Below are positions 48,255 through 56,177 of a DNA stretch of 64,000 bases, piece by piece. The stretch is from Ornithinibacillus californiensis (lineage in GTDB: Bacteria; Bacillota; Bacilli; Bacillales; Amphibacillaceae), in the NCBI RefSeq assembly GCF_001038485.1, contig NZ_LDUE01000050.1, positions 1 through 64,000 on the forward strand, read 5' to 3'. The notes under the pieces are model-generated. The model worked only from the letters and a program-made list of their open reading frames with translations, did no database searches and was not told the DNA's origin. How positions within the stretch are numbered: the first letter of the stretch is position 1; every line of letters begins with the position of its first letter. A program made the position numbers and the translations under genes.

Positions 48255-48413
48255 AAGGTTACCCTCCTACCTATTCTTTCGATTCTACCATTTTTTATTT
48301 ATTTTATCTTAACATGAAGACAGACAATTGGGAAACTGTTCCTGCTGATTTTTTGCATTTCTTTCTTGTGAATAGTTTGCTATAGTCAATTATGTATAGA
48401 AAGGGTGTTTACT

Positions 48414-49349
48414 ATGTCACAGAATGTTTATGTATTTTCAAACGAAACGATTGAAAAAATGAAACAATATTATCATAAAACATTAACCGCTACTCCACAA
48501 GGGGCGATTTTCCGTGCAAAAACTTCTCATGCAGTTATCACCGCTTATAAATCTGGAAAAGTATTATTTCAAGGCAGCAATCCACAAGAAGAAATAGGAT
48601 TATGGGCTGATGAAGGAAAAGAGAATACAGTTAGTAAAAAAATTACTACACCATCTGCAAATTCATCTTATTATCCACCAGAAACGTTGTTCAGTTCTTC
48701 CCATATAGGTTCTGATGAAGCTGGGACAGGAGATTATTTCGGTCCCATCACGGTAGCTTGTGCATATATAAACAAATCACAAATACCTCTACTAAAAGAG
48801 TTAGGTGTGAAAGATTCCAAAAATCTTACTGATGACACTATCATTAAGTTAGCAAAGGAAATCGCACAAATGCGCATACCTTATTCCTTATTAAATTTAC
48901 ATAACCCCAAGTATAACATCCTTCAAAAACGAGGCTGGTCCCAAGGAAAAATGAAGGCAATGCTACATCATCATGCGATTCAAAAACTATTAACAAAAAT
49001 AGATACTAACCATTATGATGGTATATTAATTGACCAATTTTGTGAGCCAGGAATATACAAGAGACACATTGCCTCCGAACAAGGAAAACTTCCTGAGAAA
49101 ACTTATTTCATGACAAAGGCAGAAAGTTATTCTATCGCAGTTGCTACAGGTTCCATTATTGCAAGAGCTAGTTTTGTGAAGGAAATGGATAAACTCTCGG
49201 AGAAGATTGGATTTGAACTCAAAAAGGGCGCCTCTAAGTTGGTGGATCAAACCATTGCGAGGATAATCCGTGAACAAGGGGAAGACACCTTGAATACTTG
49301 TGCAAAGCTTCATTTCGCAAATACACAGAAAGCTAAAAAGTATCTATAG
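48414..49349 (+). CDS. rnhC: Ribonuclease HIII
   Basis: Hydrolyses RNA in RNA-DNA hybrids. An N-terminal TBP-like substrate-binding domain (about 1-85) is followed by the RNase H domain with SHIGSDEAGTGDYFGP (first catalytic Asp and Glu), GVKDSKNLTD, and IDQFCEPGIY (Asp). 311 aa. The ATG at 48414 has AAAGGGTG ahead; a GTG at 48405 is less likely. Same divergent place as in B. subtilis. Confidence 0.95.
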   Translation: MSQNVYVFSNETIEKMKQYYHKTLTATPQGAIFRAKTSHAVITAYKSGKVLFQGSNPQEEIGLWADEGKENTVSKKITTPSANSSYYPPETLFSSSHIGSDEAGTGDYFGPITVACAYINKSQIPLLKELGVKDSKNLTDDTIIKLAKEIAQMRIPYSLLNLHNPKYNILQKRGWSQGKMKAMLHHHAIQKLLTKIDTNHYDGILIDQFCEPGIYKRHIASEQGKLPEKTYFMTKAESYSIAVATGSIIARASFVKEMDKLSEKIGFELKKGASKLVDQTIARIIREQGEDTLNTCAKLHFANTQKAKKYL

Positions 49350-49366
49350 TGGAGATTATTACTTTC

Positions 49367-49404
49367 AAAGAAGATGATGACACCGTTAATCATCTTCTTT
49401 TTTT
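49367..49404. terminator. Terminator of rnhC
   Basis: AAAGAAGATGAT pairs with ATCATCTTCTTT and runs into seven T on the plus strand. Confidence 0.9.
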
Positions 49405-49423
49405 ACTCACTATTTCACTGGAT

Positions 49424-49690
49424 TTAGTTCAACTGTTCTTCTACATAACTATCATACTTCTTTTTAACAAAATTCCGTATTATCACAAAAATGAACAACA
49501 CCAATTGAGTTTGTACATATTTTAAATTGTACGTTGCAAATAGAGAATCGTGATCATCAATCACTGTATCTATTAGGTAAGGTTTATATTCCATTGCACG
49601 AAAAAGAAAATAAATACATATCAAAATTGTTATCAGCACAACAATATCCAAGACCCTTTTAACTATTTTTAACCGTAAGATACTCCCCAC
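49424..49690 (-). CDS. Small membrane protein, function unknown
   Basis: 88-aa protein with one clear membrane helix (about 13-30: LDIVVLITILICIYFLF) and a second hydrophobic stretch (about 62-73), then a charged end (KKKYDSYVEEQLN). GTG start, nine bases after the Nudix gene stop. No strong ribosome site except GGGGTG, so the start is uncertain. Family not recognised. Confidence 0.5.
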   Translation of the reverse strand: MGSILRLKIVKRVLDIVVLITILICIYFLFRAMEYKPYLIDTVIDDHDSLFATYNLKYVQTQLVLFIFVIIRNFVKKKYDSYVEEQLN

Positions 49691-49699
49691 CCCAGATTC

Positions 49700-50128
49700 T
49701 TATATTAAATAACTAACTTCATCCAAATTATAAGAATAGTAACCTAGCCTACGTTCCTTTATCCATCGTTCTAAAGGTAGTACCCAAGGTCGAAAGGACA
49801 TATACTCTCTTAACTCTTCTATCGGTACAAACTTAACGGATAGGATATCAGGGTCAAGTGGTTCGTTAACTTTACCAACTATTTCACCAAAATAATAAAC
49901 TTGTAAGTAACTTCCATATTCTTTAGAGATATACTCTGTTACAAAAGCTACCTCTTTAGCAACTATTTCATAACCTGTCTCTTCCCTTCCCTCTCTTATA
50001 GCCGTTTGCATGAAAGTCTCACCTGGTTCCGTTCCTCCTTTGGGCACCCCCCAATCCTTGTCATCCTTTACTAATAACACATTATTCCCGTCCAGTACGA
50101 TTACTCCCGCTGCTAATTTATGTGTCAA
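49700..50128 (-). CDS. Nudix hydrolase
   Basis: 142-aa Nudix-fold protein. Nudix box GGTEPGETFMQTAIREGREETGYE fits Gx5Ex7REUxEExGU. The rest (FVTEYISKEYGSYLQVYYFG) is typical of MutT-like enzymes. Substrate is not inferable. TTG start after GGTAGGG. First of two Nudix genes in this block. Confidence 0.85.
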   Translation of the reverse strand: MTHKLAAGVIVLDGNNVLLVKDDKDWGVPKGGTEPGETFMQTAIREGREETGYEIVAKEVAFVTEYISKEYGSYLQVYYFGEIVGKVNEPLDPDILSVKFVPIEELREYMSFRPWVLPLERWIKERRLGYYSYNLDEVSYLI

Positions 50129-50171
50129 ATCTATTACCCTACCTTCTCTGAAAATTTTCCAATGACGATTT

Positions 50172-51662
50172 CTAAATTAATCTTTTCTTATCTGGCTTTC
50201 CAACTGGAGTATATGGGATATCTTCGACAATAACTATTTCTTTTGGCATCTGGTACCTCGCAATCCTCGGTCGTAACCATTCCAGTATAGTGTGTTCAGA
50301 TAAAGTAGTTGTTTTTACAAAAGCCTTTAAACGCTGACCGAACGCTTCATCTTCCATACCGATAACAGCAGCATCTCTAATATCTGGATGCTCCAGAAGA
50401 ACTTTTTCAATATCAAAAGGATAGACATTTTCACCACCAGAAATGATCATGTCGTCACTTCTTCCACATAAAAAGAAATAACCATGTTCATCTTGATAGC
50501 CTAAGTCACCAGTTCTTATCCATTTATTTTTATTTCTCCGACCTGATAAAGTGCCTTTTACACAGATTTCGCCTATGACTCCTGATGATACCTCTTGATC
50601 AAATCCATCTAATATTTTCAAGTTCACACCATTTATTTTCTTTCCTACCGTTTCCGCTGAATAGTTTAGATCCTCCGGAGTAGCGATGATATTTAGCCCC
50701 GCCTCAGATGTACCATACAAGTTGTACAGTACACTTCCTAAACTTCTCTCTGCTTTGTGTACTAGTGAAGGACTTAGCCTCGCTCCACCTGAGGCAATAC
50801 AACGTAACGATTCCAATTCCTTTATATCAGATTTAAGCATTCGATCCAACATAATAGGAACTACTGTCATAAATTCAACTTGATGCTGTCTAATTAAGGA
50901 ACTAGCCCTCTCGACATGAAATCTCGATGTAATGATACACTTTTTACCCAATGGTATGAACAGTAACAAAACTGCAATGCCATACCCATGAAAGATAGGG
51001 GTGCTAATAAAAGCTGTATGATAATCTACGAGATTCAAACGTTTTATTAATGCCAAAAAAGGGTTTATATAATTAAATATTGACGGCTTATGTCCAGCTT
51101 GTTTTGGTTTACCTGTTGTCCCACCTGTTTGCAGAATAATTTTGCTACTTGAGGACCTAGGAATTTTCTCGATATCACTATTTTTACTTTCCTCACTTAA
51201 GATCGTAATTCCTGCATAATCAGCATCAATCATTGAATCAAATTCAGCATCCATTATTAATGCATCCAACTTTTGCACGGACATGAATTCCTTCAACTGT
51301 TCCTTGCTTCTCTCTGTATTTAATAAGTACAGATCAGCACCTACCCGAGAAACTGCAAGTATCGATTGAATAAGGGAGATATGATTTCTACATAATATTC
51401 CAATTCTGCTGCCAGCTCGCAGCTGGTAATGATGATAATAATAATTAGCTAATTGTTTCGATTCAGTTAATAATTCTGCATATGTAATGGTTCTTTTATC
51501 ATCAACGATTGCTATTTTATCTGGATATCTTCTCGCAGCAACTTCTAATAACGTCATTACGTTAAAGCCTGATTGGATGAGCGACTTTATAAAAATGTAT
51601 AATCGTTCTGGGGATAGCAATTTAATTTTATATAAAACATACACCAACCTAACCAATTTCAA
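50172..51662 (-). CDS. AMP-binding acyl-CoA synthetase-like protein
   Basis: 496-aa adenylating enzyme. P-loop ILQTGGTTGKPKQAGHKPS, motif A5 NLYGTSEAGLNI, A7 RTGDLGYQDEHGYFFLCGR, and A10 GKPDKKRL near the end. It differs from LcfA at 40.9-42.6 kb and belongs to a broader ANL group, so substrate is open (fatty or aryl acid). TTG start after GAGGTG. Follows the SDR gene by six bases, so the two likely act together. Not part of the B. subtilis order here. Confidence 0.85.
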   Translation of the reverse strand: MKLVRLVYVLYKIKLLSPERLYIFIKSLIQSGFNVMTLLEVAARRYPDKIAIVDDKRTITYAELLTESKQLANYYYHHYQLRAGSRIGILCRNHISLIQSILAVSRVGADLYLLNTERSKEQLKEFMSVQKLDALIMDAEFDSMIDADYAGITILSEESKNSDIEKIPRSSSSKIILQTGGTTGKPKQAGHKPSIFNYINPFLALIKRLNLVDYHTAFISTPIFHGYGIAVLLLFIPLGKKCIITSRFHVERASSLIRQHQVEFMTVVPIMLDRMLKSDIKELESLRCIASGGARLSPSLVHKAERSLGSVLYNLYGTSEAGLNIIATPEDLNYSAETVGKKINGVNLKILDGFDQEVSSGVIGEICVKGTLSGRRNKNKWIRTGDLGYQDEHGYFFLCGRSDDMIISGGENVYPFDIEKVLLEHPDIRDAAVIGMEDEAFGQRLKAFVKTTTLSEHTILEWLRPRIARYQMPKEIVIVEDIPYTPVGKPDKKRLI

Positions 51663-51668
51663 TCAAGC

Positions 51669-52499
51669 TCACCTCTTTTGCAGTAATTTCTTTCCCACTC
51701 TTTCCCATACTCCTCTAAAAAGTACGGAAGCTAATTGACCAGACCCTATATACCAAGGCTTAAACTGCCTTCTTCTTGTATACATAGTCTTGCTGATCAC
51801 TTTTGCTGCATGATGAGCTGACATAGCTGGCATCTTTTCATAACTTGCAGTAGGTTTAATCATAGGTGTTCTTACCAGTGGCAGATAGATGGAGGTAGTT
51901 CGTATTCCTTTATCGTTCAACTCTGGAATTGCTGACTGCAGCCAAGTATCAAATGCTTGTTTGGAGGCTTGGTAAGCAGCAAATCTAGGAAATGGAATTA
52001 ATAAGGTGTTTATCGTCGAAACATTAATGATTTGTCCTTTACTATTCTCTAGGAAAGGAATAATGGTTAGCAACATATCAACTGGAGCAAAGTAATTGAT
52101 TGCCATAGTTCGCTCAAAATCATGAAACCGATCTAGCGAATCAAAGATGGATCGTTTAATCGAGAGTCCTGCATTATTGACAAAGATATCTATCTTTTCA
52201 TGAGTTTCATGTATAAACGTAAGAAAGTCTTTTCGTTCTGCTGGGTTTCTTAAGTCAGCTGGGAAAATATCTACTTTAGCTGTTTGAATTTGTTCTTGAA
52301 GTTCTAGTAACTTTTCATGCCTTCTTGCCACAAGAATTAAGTGACAATTCAAATTTCCTAATAAAAATGCTAATTGCTCACCGATTCCAGAACTTGCTCC
52401 TGTAATGATAATCGTTTTCCCATATAGTTCACTACGTAGCTTTCTATCGTTAATATATGTTGGAGGAAAAAGGACTTTCTCTATGAAACTGTATTTCAT
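51669..52499 (-). CDS. Short-chain dehydrogenase/reductase
   Basis: 276-aa SDR of the classical type. NAD(P)-binding TGASSGIGEQ near residue 34, NNAGLS near 109, and catalytic Ser in INVSTIN with YxxxK (YQASK) near 178. The Lys after YQAS is in place, so the enzyme should be active. A basic C-terminal end (RRRQFKPW, VGKKLLQKR) is typical of acyl-reductase-like or lipid SDRs. Start overlaps the stop of the upstream GNAT gene (ATGA). Pairs with the acyl-CoA synthetase-like gene. Confidence 0.85.
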   Translation of the reverse strand: MKYSFIEKVLFPPTYINDRKLRSELYGKTIIITGASSGIGEQLAFLLGNLNCHLILVARRHEKLLELQEQIQTAKVDIFPADLRNPAERKDFLTFIHETHEKIDIFVNNAGLSIKRSIFDSLDRFHDFERTMAINYFAPVDMLLTIIPFLENSKGQIINVSTINTLLIPFPRFAAYQASKQAFDTWLQSAIPELNDKGIRTTSIYLPLVRTPMIKPTASYEKMPAMSAHHAAKVISKTMYTRRRQFKPWYIGSGQLASVLFRGVWERVGKKLLQKR

Positions 52500-53378
52500 G
52501 ACTTGCTTCTTTCCCTGATGTCTTTTGTGAAATAATATAATTCGTGTTCCAGTTGAAATCCTACCTTCTTATATAACTCAATAGCATTTCGGTTTTCAGC
52601 ACTTACACACAGTGTAATAGACGTAATGCTCTCAAATGAGAATAACCACTTCAAAGCACCTGAAAGAAGTTGTTTACCTATTCCTTGTCCTCTTTTTGCT
52701 TGATCGACTCCGAAAAATTCTATATTTGCTTCACCAAACTCAGGCTCCGCCTCCACATAGATATAGCCTAATAATTCTGGGCCTTCCGTTATCATAAAGA
52801 CTTTCTGATGTTCATTAAGCCTATCAAGGATTTGTCTCCCTGAATAATACGTCCCTGGAAATGTTTCATCATGGTTTTTCCATTTCAGAATAATACTCAG
52901 GAGTTAACTCCTCTAACGGAGATTCCACTAGTAATCTAGTATCACTATTATTAAAAACTAAAATGGCTTGATCGGTATGTTTAGTGAACTTATACTTCTC
53001 ACCAATTTTATACGCTGTTCTATTTTTCTTATTTGGAAACATATGTAATGAGCTAATATCATTCGGAAGTATCCTCATCATCTCTTCCCACAATTCATCT
53101 ACGATTGATAAATGATCTTCTTCGATAAACGGTCCCCAGACTTCTGCTACGCCACTTTCAATATCTGGATCAAATCCTATTACTCCAACTAATTGTCCTT
53201 TAGAATATGCAGTAACAAAACTATTCGTATAAGGAATTTCTTCCTTTATGTATTGAGCTATTTCTGAGGTGTCTTTACCACAATAACCAATATGGTTTTC
53301 TTCTACTCTATTCCTAATCGAAATAAATTCAGCTACCTGATTAATTTCATCCTGTTGCATGAGTGCAAATGTTAGCAT
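52496..53378 (-). pseudogene. Frameshifted double-GNAT N-acetyltransferase
   Basis: One acetyltransferase gene split into two frames. The front part (MLTFALMQQD.., ATG at 53378 with AAAAGGGG ahead) runs to a TGA at 52869-52871. The back part continues in the +1 frame (ETFPGTYYSGRQ, then a GNAT core with acetyl-CoA motif QAKRGQGIGKQLL) to 52496. Deleting one base from the run of five T at 52875-52879 joins them into 293 codons. The front half is itself GNAT-like (AYSKGQLVGVIGFDPDIE). Could be a mutation, a sequencing error, or a +1 frameshift at CCA-TGA. Confidence 0.75.
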
Positions 53379-53401
53379 AGTTATCCCCTTTTCCACTTCG
53401 T

Positions 53402-54250
53402 CTATGGCTGCGGTATTACTACTGCATGACAAGCTTTTTCGTAGAATTCTAATGGACCAGCTCCTCCAATAATTGCATACTCGTAGCCAATTTCTTTCAT
53501 ATCTCTTAGGCAATGATGAAGTAACGCATACCCTGTTCCCTGGTTACGGTTTGAAGTAATAACACCCATCGGACCGAAATATCCTTTTTTTCCTAGGTAT
53601 ACATCGTAAGCCGCAAAACCAATTATTTGCTCTTCCTCATTCTCCGCTATATACAAGGAAGGAGCACTAGTCAAAAATCCACTTTTAACAGTCTGCGCCC
53701 ATTCTGTTGAGAAGTTTCTTTCCACAAAGTTAACTAATACTTCTTCGTCGCGTTTGTTTGCTTTTCTTATTCCATCTGAATTTACTTCTGGAAATACATA
53801 ACTACCGAGATGTGTAGCCATGTCCCTTCCAGTTGTTCCTATCGATAAAATAATTTGTTTACTTTCATCAGATAAAATATCATCTAAGACATTTGTGACA
53901 ATCAACGCTTTCAATAAATGCCCTTCGTTTAAGTAAACTTGATTGTACCGTTTCATGTATTCTATAGATACATCAAATACCCTAACAACCTCTTCATTAA
54001 TTGGCATATTGAAGTAATTACTTTTAATAGAATGGGAGATTATATGTATGTTAATCTGATCCCTAAATTTTTTCCTATCCATAACTATCTTTAAAGAGAG
54101 CTCTCCAAGTGCCCCACCCTTTTCTTGTAAACAAGCAAGAAATAAGTGTATTGGCGTTATAACTTCATCCTTAGAGTCTGTAGCTTCTTGTTCTGCTCGT
54201 TTCAGAATGCTATTCATCCTATTAGTAAATTGAATATCCAACTCACTCAC
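53402..54250 (-). CDS. Fusion of Clp N-domain and GNAT acetyltransferase
   Basis: 282-aa protein. Residues about 10-135 are a Clp_N-type repeat pair: EVITPIHLFLACLQEKGGALGEL and NEGHLLKALIVTNVLDDIL match the two helical repeats of ClpA/ClpC N-domains. Residues about 165-275 are a GNAT domain with SLYIAENEEEQIIGFAAYDV, acetyl-CoA motif NRNQGTGYALL, and a YEYAIIGGAGPLEFYEKA end. No AAA+ domain. GTG start after GGAGGTG. The Clp_N half normally recruits substrates or adaptors, so it may direct acetylation to a Clp partner or mimic a Clp substrate receptor (inference). It lies 23 bases before the double-GNAT gene. Confidence 0.75.
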   Translation of the reverse strand: MSELDIQFTNRMNSILKRAEQEATDSKDEVITPIHLFLACLQEKGGALGELSLKIVMDRKKFRDQINIHIISHSIKSNYFNMPINEEVVRVFDVSIEYMKRYNQVYLNEGHLLKALIVTNVLDDILSDESKQIILSIGTTGRDMATHLGSYVFPEVNSDGIRKANKRDEEVLVNFVERNFSTEWAQTVKSGFLTSAPSLYIAENEEEQIIGFAAYDVYLGKKGYFGPMGVITSNRNQGTGYALLHHCLRDMKEIGYEYAIIGGAGPLEFYEKACHAVVIPQP

Positions 54251-54336
54251 TGAGATTCACCTCCATACAATAATCTCTTAACTTTTTCAGGAACATGGTC
54301 ATCTTTGTAGTTAAGTCAACTGGCTGATAGGTTGAG

Positions 54337-54780
54337 TTATCTTGCTAGTGAATAAATCATATTCTTTATCATCGGATTAAGTGATTCTGGTAATTCACTT
54401 TGCTTAAAGAACTTTGCTTCCAATGTTTCGTTCCCATCAGCTTTTAACTCTCCGCCTTTAATATCTCTACTCATATAGGCTATGGTTACTGGATAAAACT
54501 GATCTCCATTTGGTAATGTAACAAAATACTCTTTTCCAGAGAGCACTGTAATTAATTCCATTTCACCAATTTCTATTCCTGTTTCCTCTAGTACTTCTCT
54601 TCTCCCTGCTTCTTGTGCAGACTCCCCTAAGTCCAAAAATCCTCCAGGAACGCCCCAACTACCATCTCTTCTCTTTTGAAGCAGAATCTCTCCTTTATCA
54701 TTAATGACTCCTACTGCTGTTCCAACTAATATTAATGGTTGATTGCCAACTAATTCTCTAATTTCTTCGATATATCCCAT
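54337..54780 (-). CDS. Nudix hydrolase (ADP-ribose pyrophosphatase-like)
   Basis: 147-aa Nudix protein. Box GGFLDLGESAQEAGRREVLEETGIEI is a full match. The loop before it (VGVINDKGEILLQKRRDGSWGVPGG) resembles nucleotide-sugar and ADP-ribose hydrolases. GAGGTGAG precedes the ATG. Next gene upstream ends only one base away, so both are in one unit. Substrate unknown. Confidence 0.87.
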   Translation of the reverse strand: MGYIEEIRELVGNQPLILVGTAVGVINDKGEILLQKRRDGSWGVPGGFLDLGESAQEAGRREVLEETGIEIGEMELITVLSGKEYFVTLPNGDQFYPVTIAYMSRDIKGGELKADGNETLEAKFFKQSELPESLNPMIKNMIYSLAR

Positions 54781-54781
54781 T

Positions 54782-55333
54782 TTAACTCACCTCATTGTTT
54801 AATTGTTTAATAACATTTATGATACCATCTACAATATCCTGTACAGGCTGACTTCCATCGAAAATTACATCGCTATTTGGTTTAATGGAAGATAGCATTT
54901 CTAGATACCCTTTTCTACCATGTGAAATATAATACTGCGTACCTTGCAAGATTTCTTCGCTTGTCCTTTGTTCAAAATCTCTATTTATTCGACGAGCAAG
55001 CGCAACATCAAGAGGCGTATCAATAAATATAGATAGATTAATCAATCTACCTACTTGAGTATGTTTCCGTGAAAAAGGGTAATCCAAAATAATATATTTA
55101 ACAGGACCCTCACATAACATTTCTATATCATTAGTGAATGGTGTCAAATCCCATTCATCATAATCCGCTCCTCTTTCAACCCAATCGACAATATCATCAG
55201 GACCTTGGAAATCGTAATCATCGAAATTTAACACCTTAGATTTACCTAATTTTTTATTTAATTGTTTAGCAATCGTTGTTTTGCCTCCACCAGATACAGC
55301 CGATATTGAGATGATGTACGGTTGGTATTTCAT
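54782..55333 (-). CDS. P-loop kinase, uridine-kinase-like
   Basis: 183-aa P-loop NTPase. Walker A SAVSGGGKTT at residues 11-20, an acidic segment FDDYDFQGPDD near 37-47, a Walker-B-like YIILDYPFS near 80, and LID-like ARRINRDFEQRT near 112-123. Resembles uridine kinase/AAA_18 type small-molecule kinases. The substrate (nucleoside or antibiotic) is not clear. The ATG has AAAGGGAA close before it. Confidence 0.75.
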   Translation of the reverse strand: MKYQPYIISISAVSGGGKTTIAKQLNKKLGKSKVLNFDDYDFQGPDDIVDWVERGADYDEWDLTPFTNDIEMLCEGPVKYIILDYPFSRKHTQVGRLINLSIFIDTPLDVALARRINRDFEQRTSEEILQGTQYYISHGRKGYLEMLSSIKPNSDVIFDGSQPVQDIVDGIINVIKQLNNEVS

Positions 55334-55364
55334 TTCCCTTTAGATACACCTCTTTCTGATATAT

Positions 55365-55967
55365 TTAATAAAATGTAACGTATACCATCAGTATTAAAAA
55401 GAATAGCAAGGTTTCGAGATTAACTACGAACGGATTCGACTTTACGCTTGAAATTAGCTTAATGCGTTTCATCAAACTAGCATCAAGTACTATAAAGAGA
55501 TAATAAATAAGAAATAAACTATGTATAGTTATTAAACTAGCAAACATGGTTTCTTCACTCGCCCAAAATGTTAAGGCTAAGTAAAATGCCCATATACTCT
55601 TAAATATACCTAATAATCCTTCAAAAGGATTAGACAGTGTTGCCATCATATAAGACCCATGTTGTTCGGAGATAGCATTATCTTGGTTTTGTTTTAGTAA
55701 GAAAATAATATGACCAGTTTGCAAACTCAACGATATGATTAACATACTAATATAAGCAATCCCAAAAATAGTACCAATTAATAAAACTTGTGAATCTGCT
55801 ACATAAAATAAGGTTACTGGCAAGGGAAGCCAAAGCGAGTACATAACAGCCATAAGTATATGTAAAAATGCATATTCATTATTATCAATTAGTTTTTTGT
55901 AAGTAAATAGAATAATAAAAAAAATCAAAACACTAATCCAACCAAAAATGATAGCAGAAATTACCAT
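55365..55967 (-). CDS. Multi-pass membrane protein, function unknown
   Basis: 200-aa hydrophobic protein with about six membrane helices and few charged loops (for example KKLIDNNE and KQNQDN). No motif recognised. AAAGGGATGG precedes the ATG. First gene of the accessory block next to the pheT terminator, 31 bases before the kinase gene. Confidence 0.6.
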   Translation of the reverse strand: MVISAIIFGWISVLIFFIILFTYKKLIDNNEYAFLHILMAVMYSLWLPLPVTLFYVADSQVLLIGTIFGIAYISMLIISLSLQTGHIIFLLKQNQDNAISEQHGSYMMATLSNPFEGLLGIFKSIWAFYLALTFWASEETMFASLITIHSLFLIYYLFIVLDASLMKRIKLISSVKSNPFVVNLETLLFFLILMVYVTFY

Positions 55968-56110
55968 AGCGCCATCCCTTTTTATATTTCCTATTATTTT
56001 TATAACTCTTAATGTAATATTTTACATTTTTCGCTTTTTCTATTCTATCATAATATTCTAACTGTTGTTATACCTTTTCTAGTTCAACTCCAATTATTAT
56101 TTTAATTTAC

Positions 56111-56150
56111 AAAAAAGGCCGCAAAGCCAATTGCATTGACTTTGCGACTC
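56111..56150 (-). terminator. Terminator of pheST
   Basis: GTCGCAAAG pairs with CTTTGCGGC and is followed by six T on the minus strand. Confidence 0.88.
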
Positions 56151-56177
56151 AAATCCAGATAATATTCAAATTGTTCT

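Noticed and set aside
52869-52880. Programmed +1 frameshift as the main reading for the double-GNAT gene
   Set aside because: CCA-TGA could slip, but there is no strong internal ribosome-like stimulator as in prfB, so mutation or error is the simpler view.
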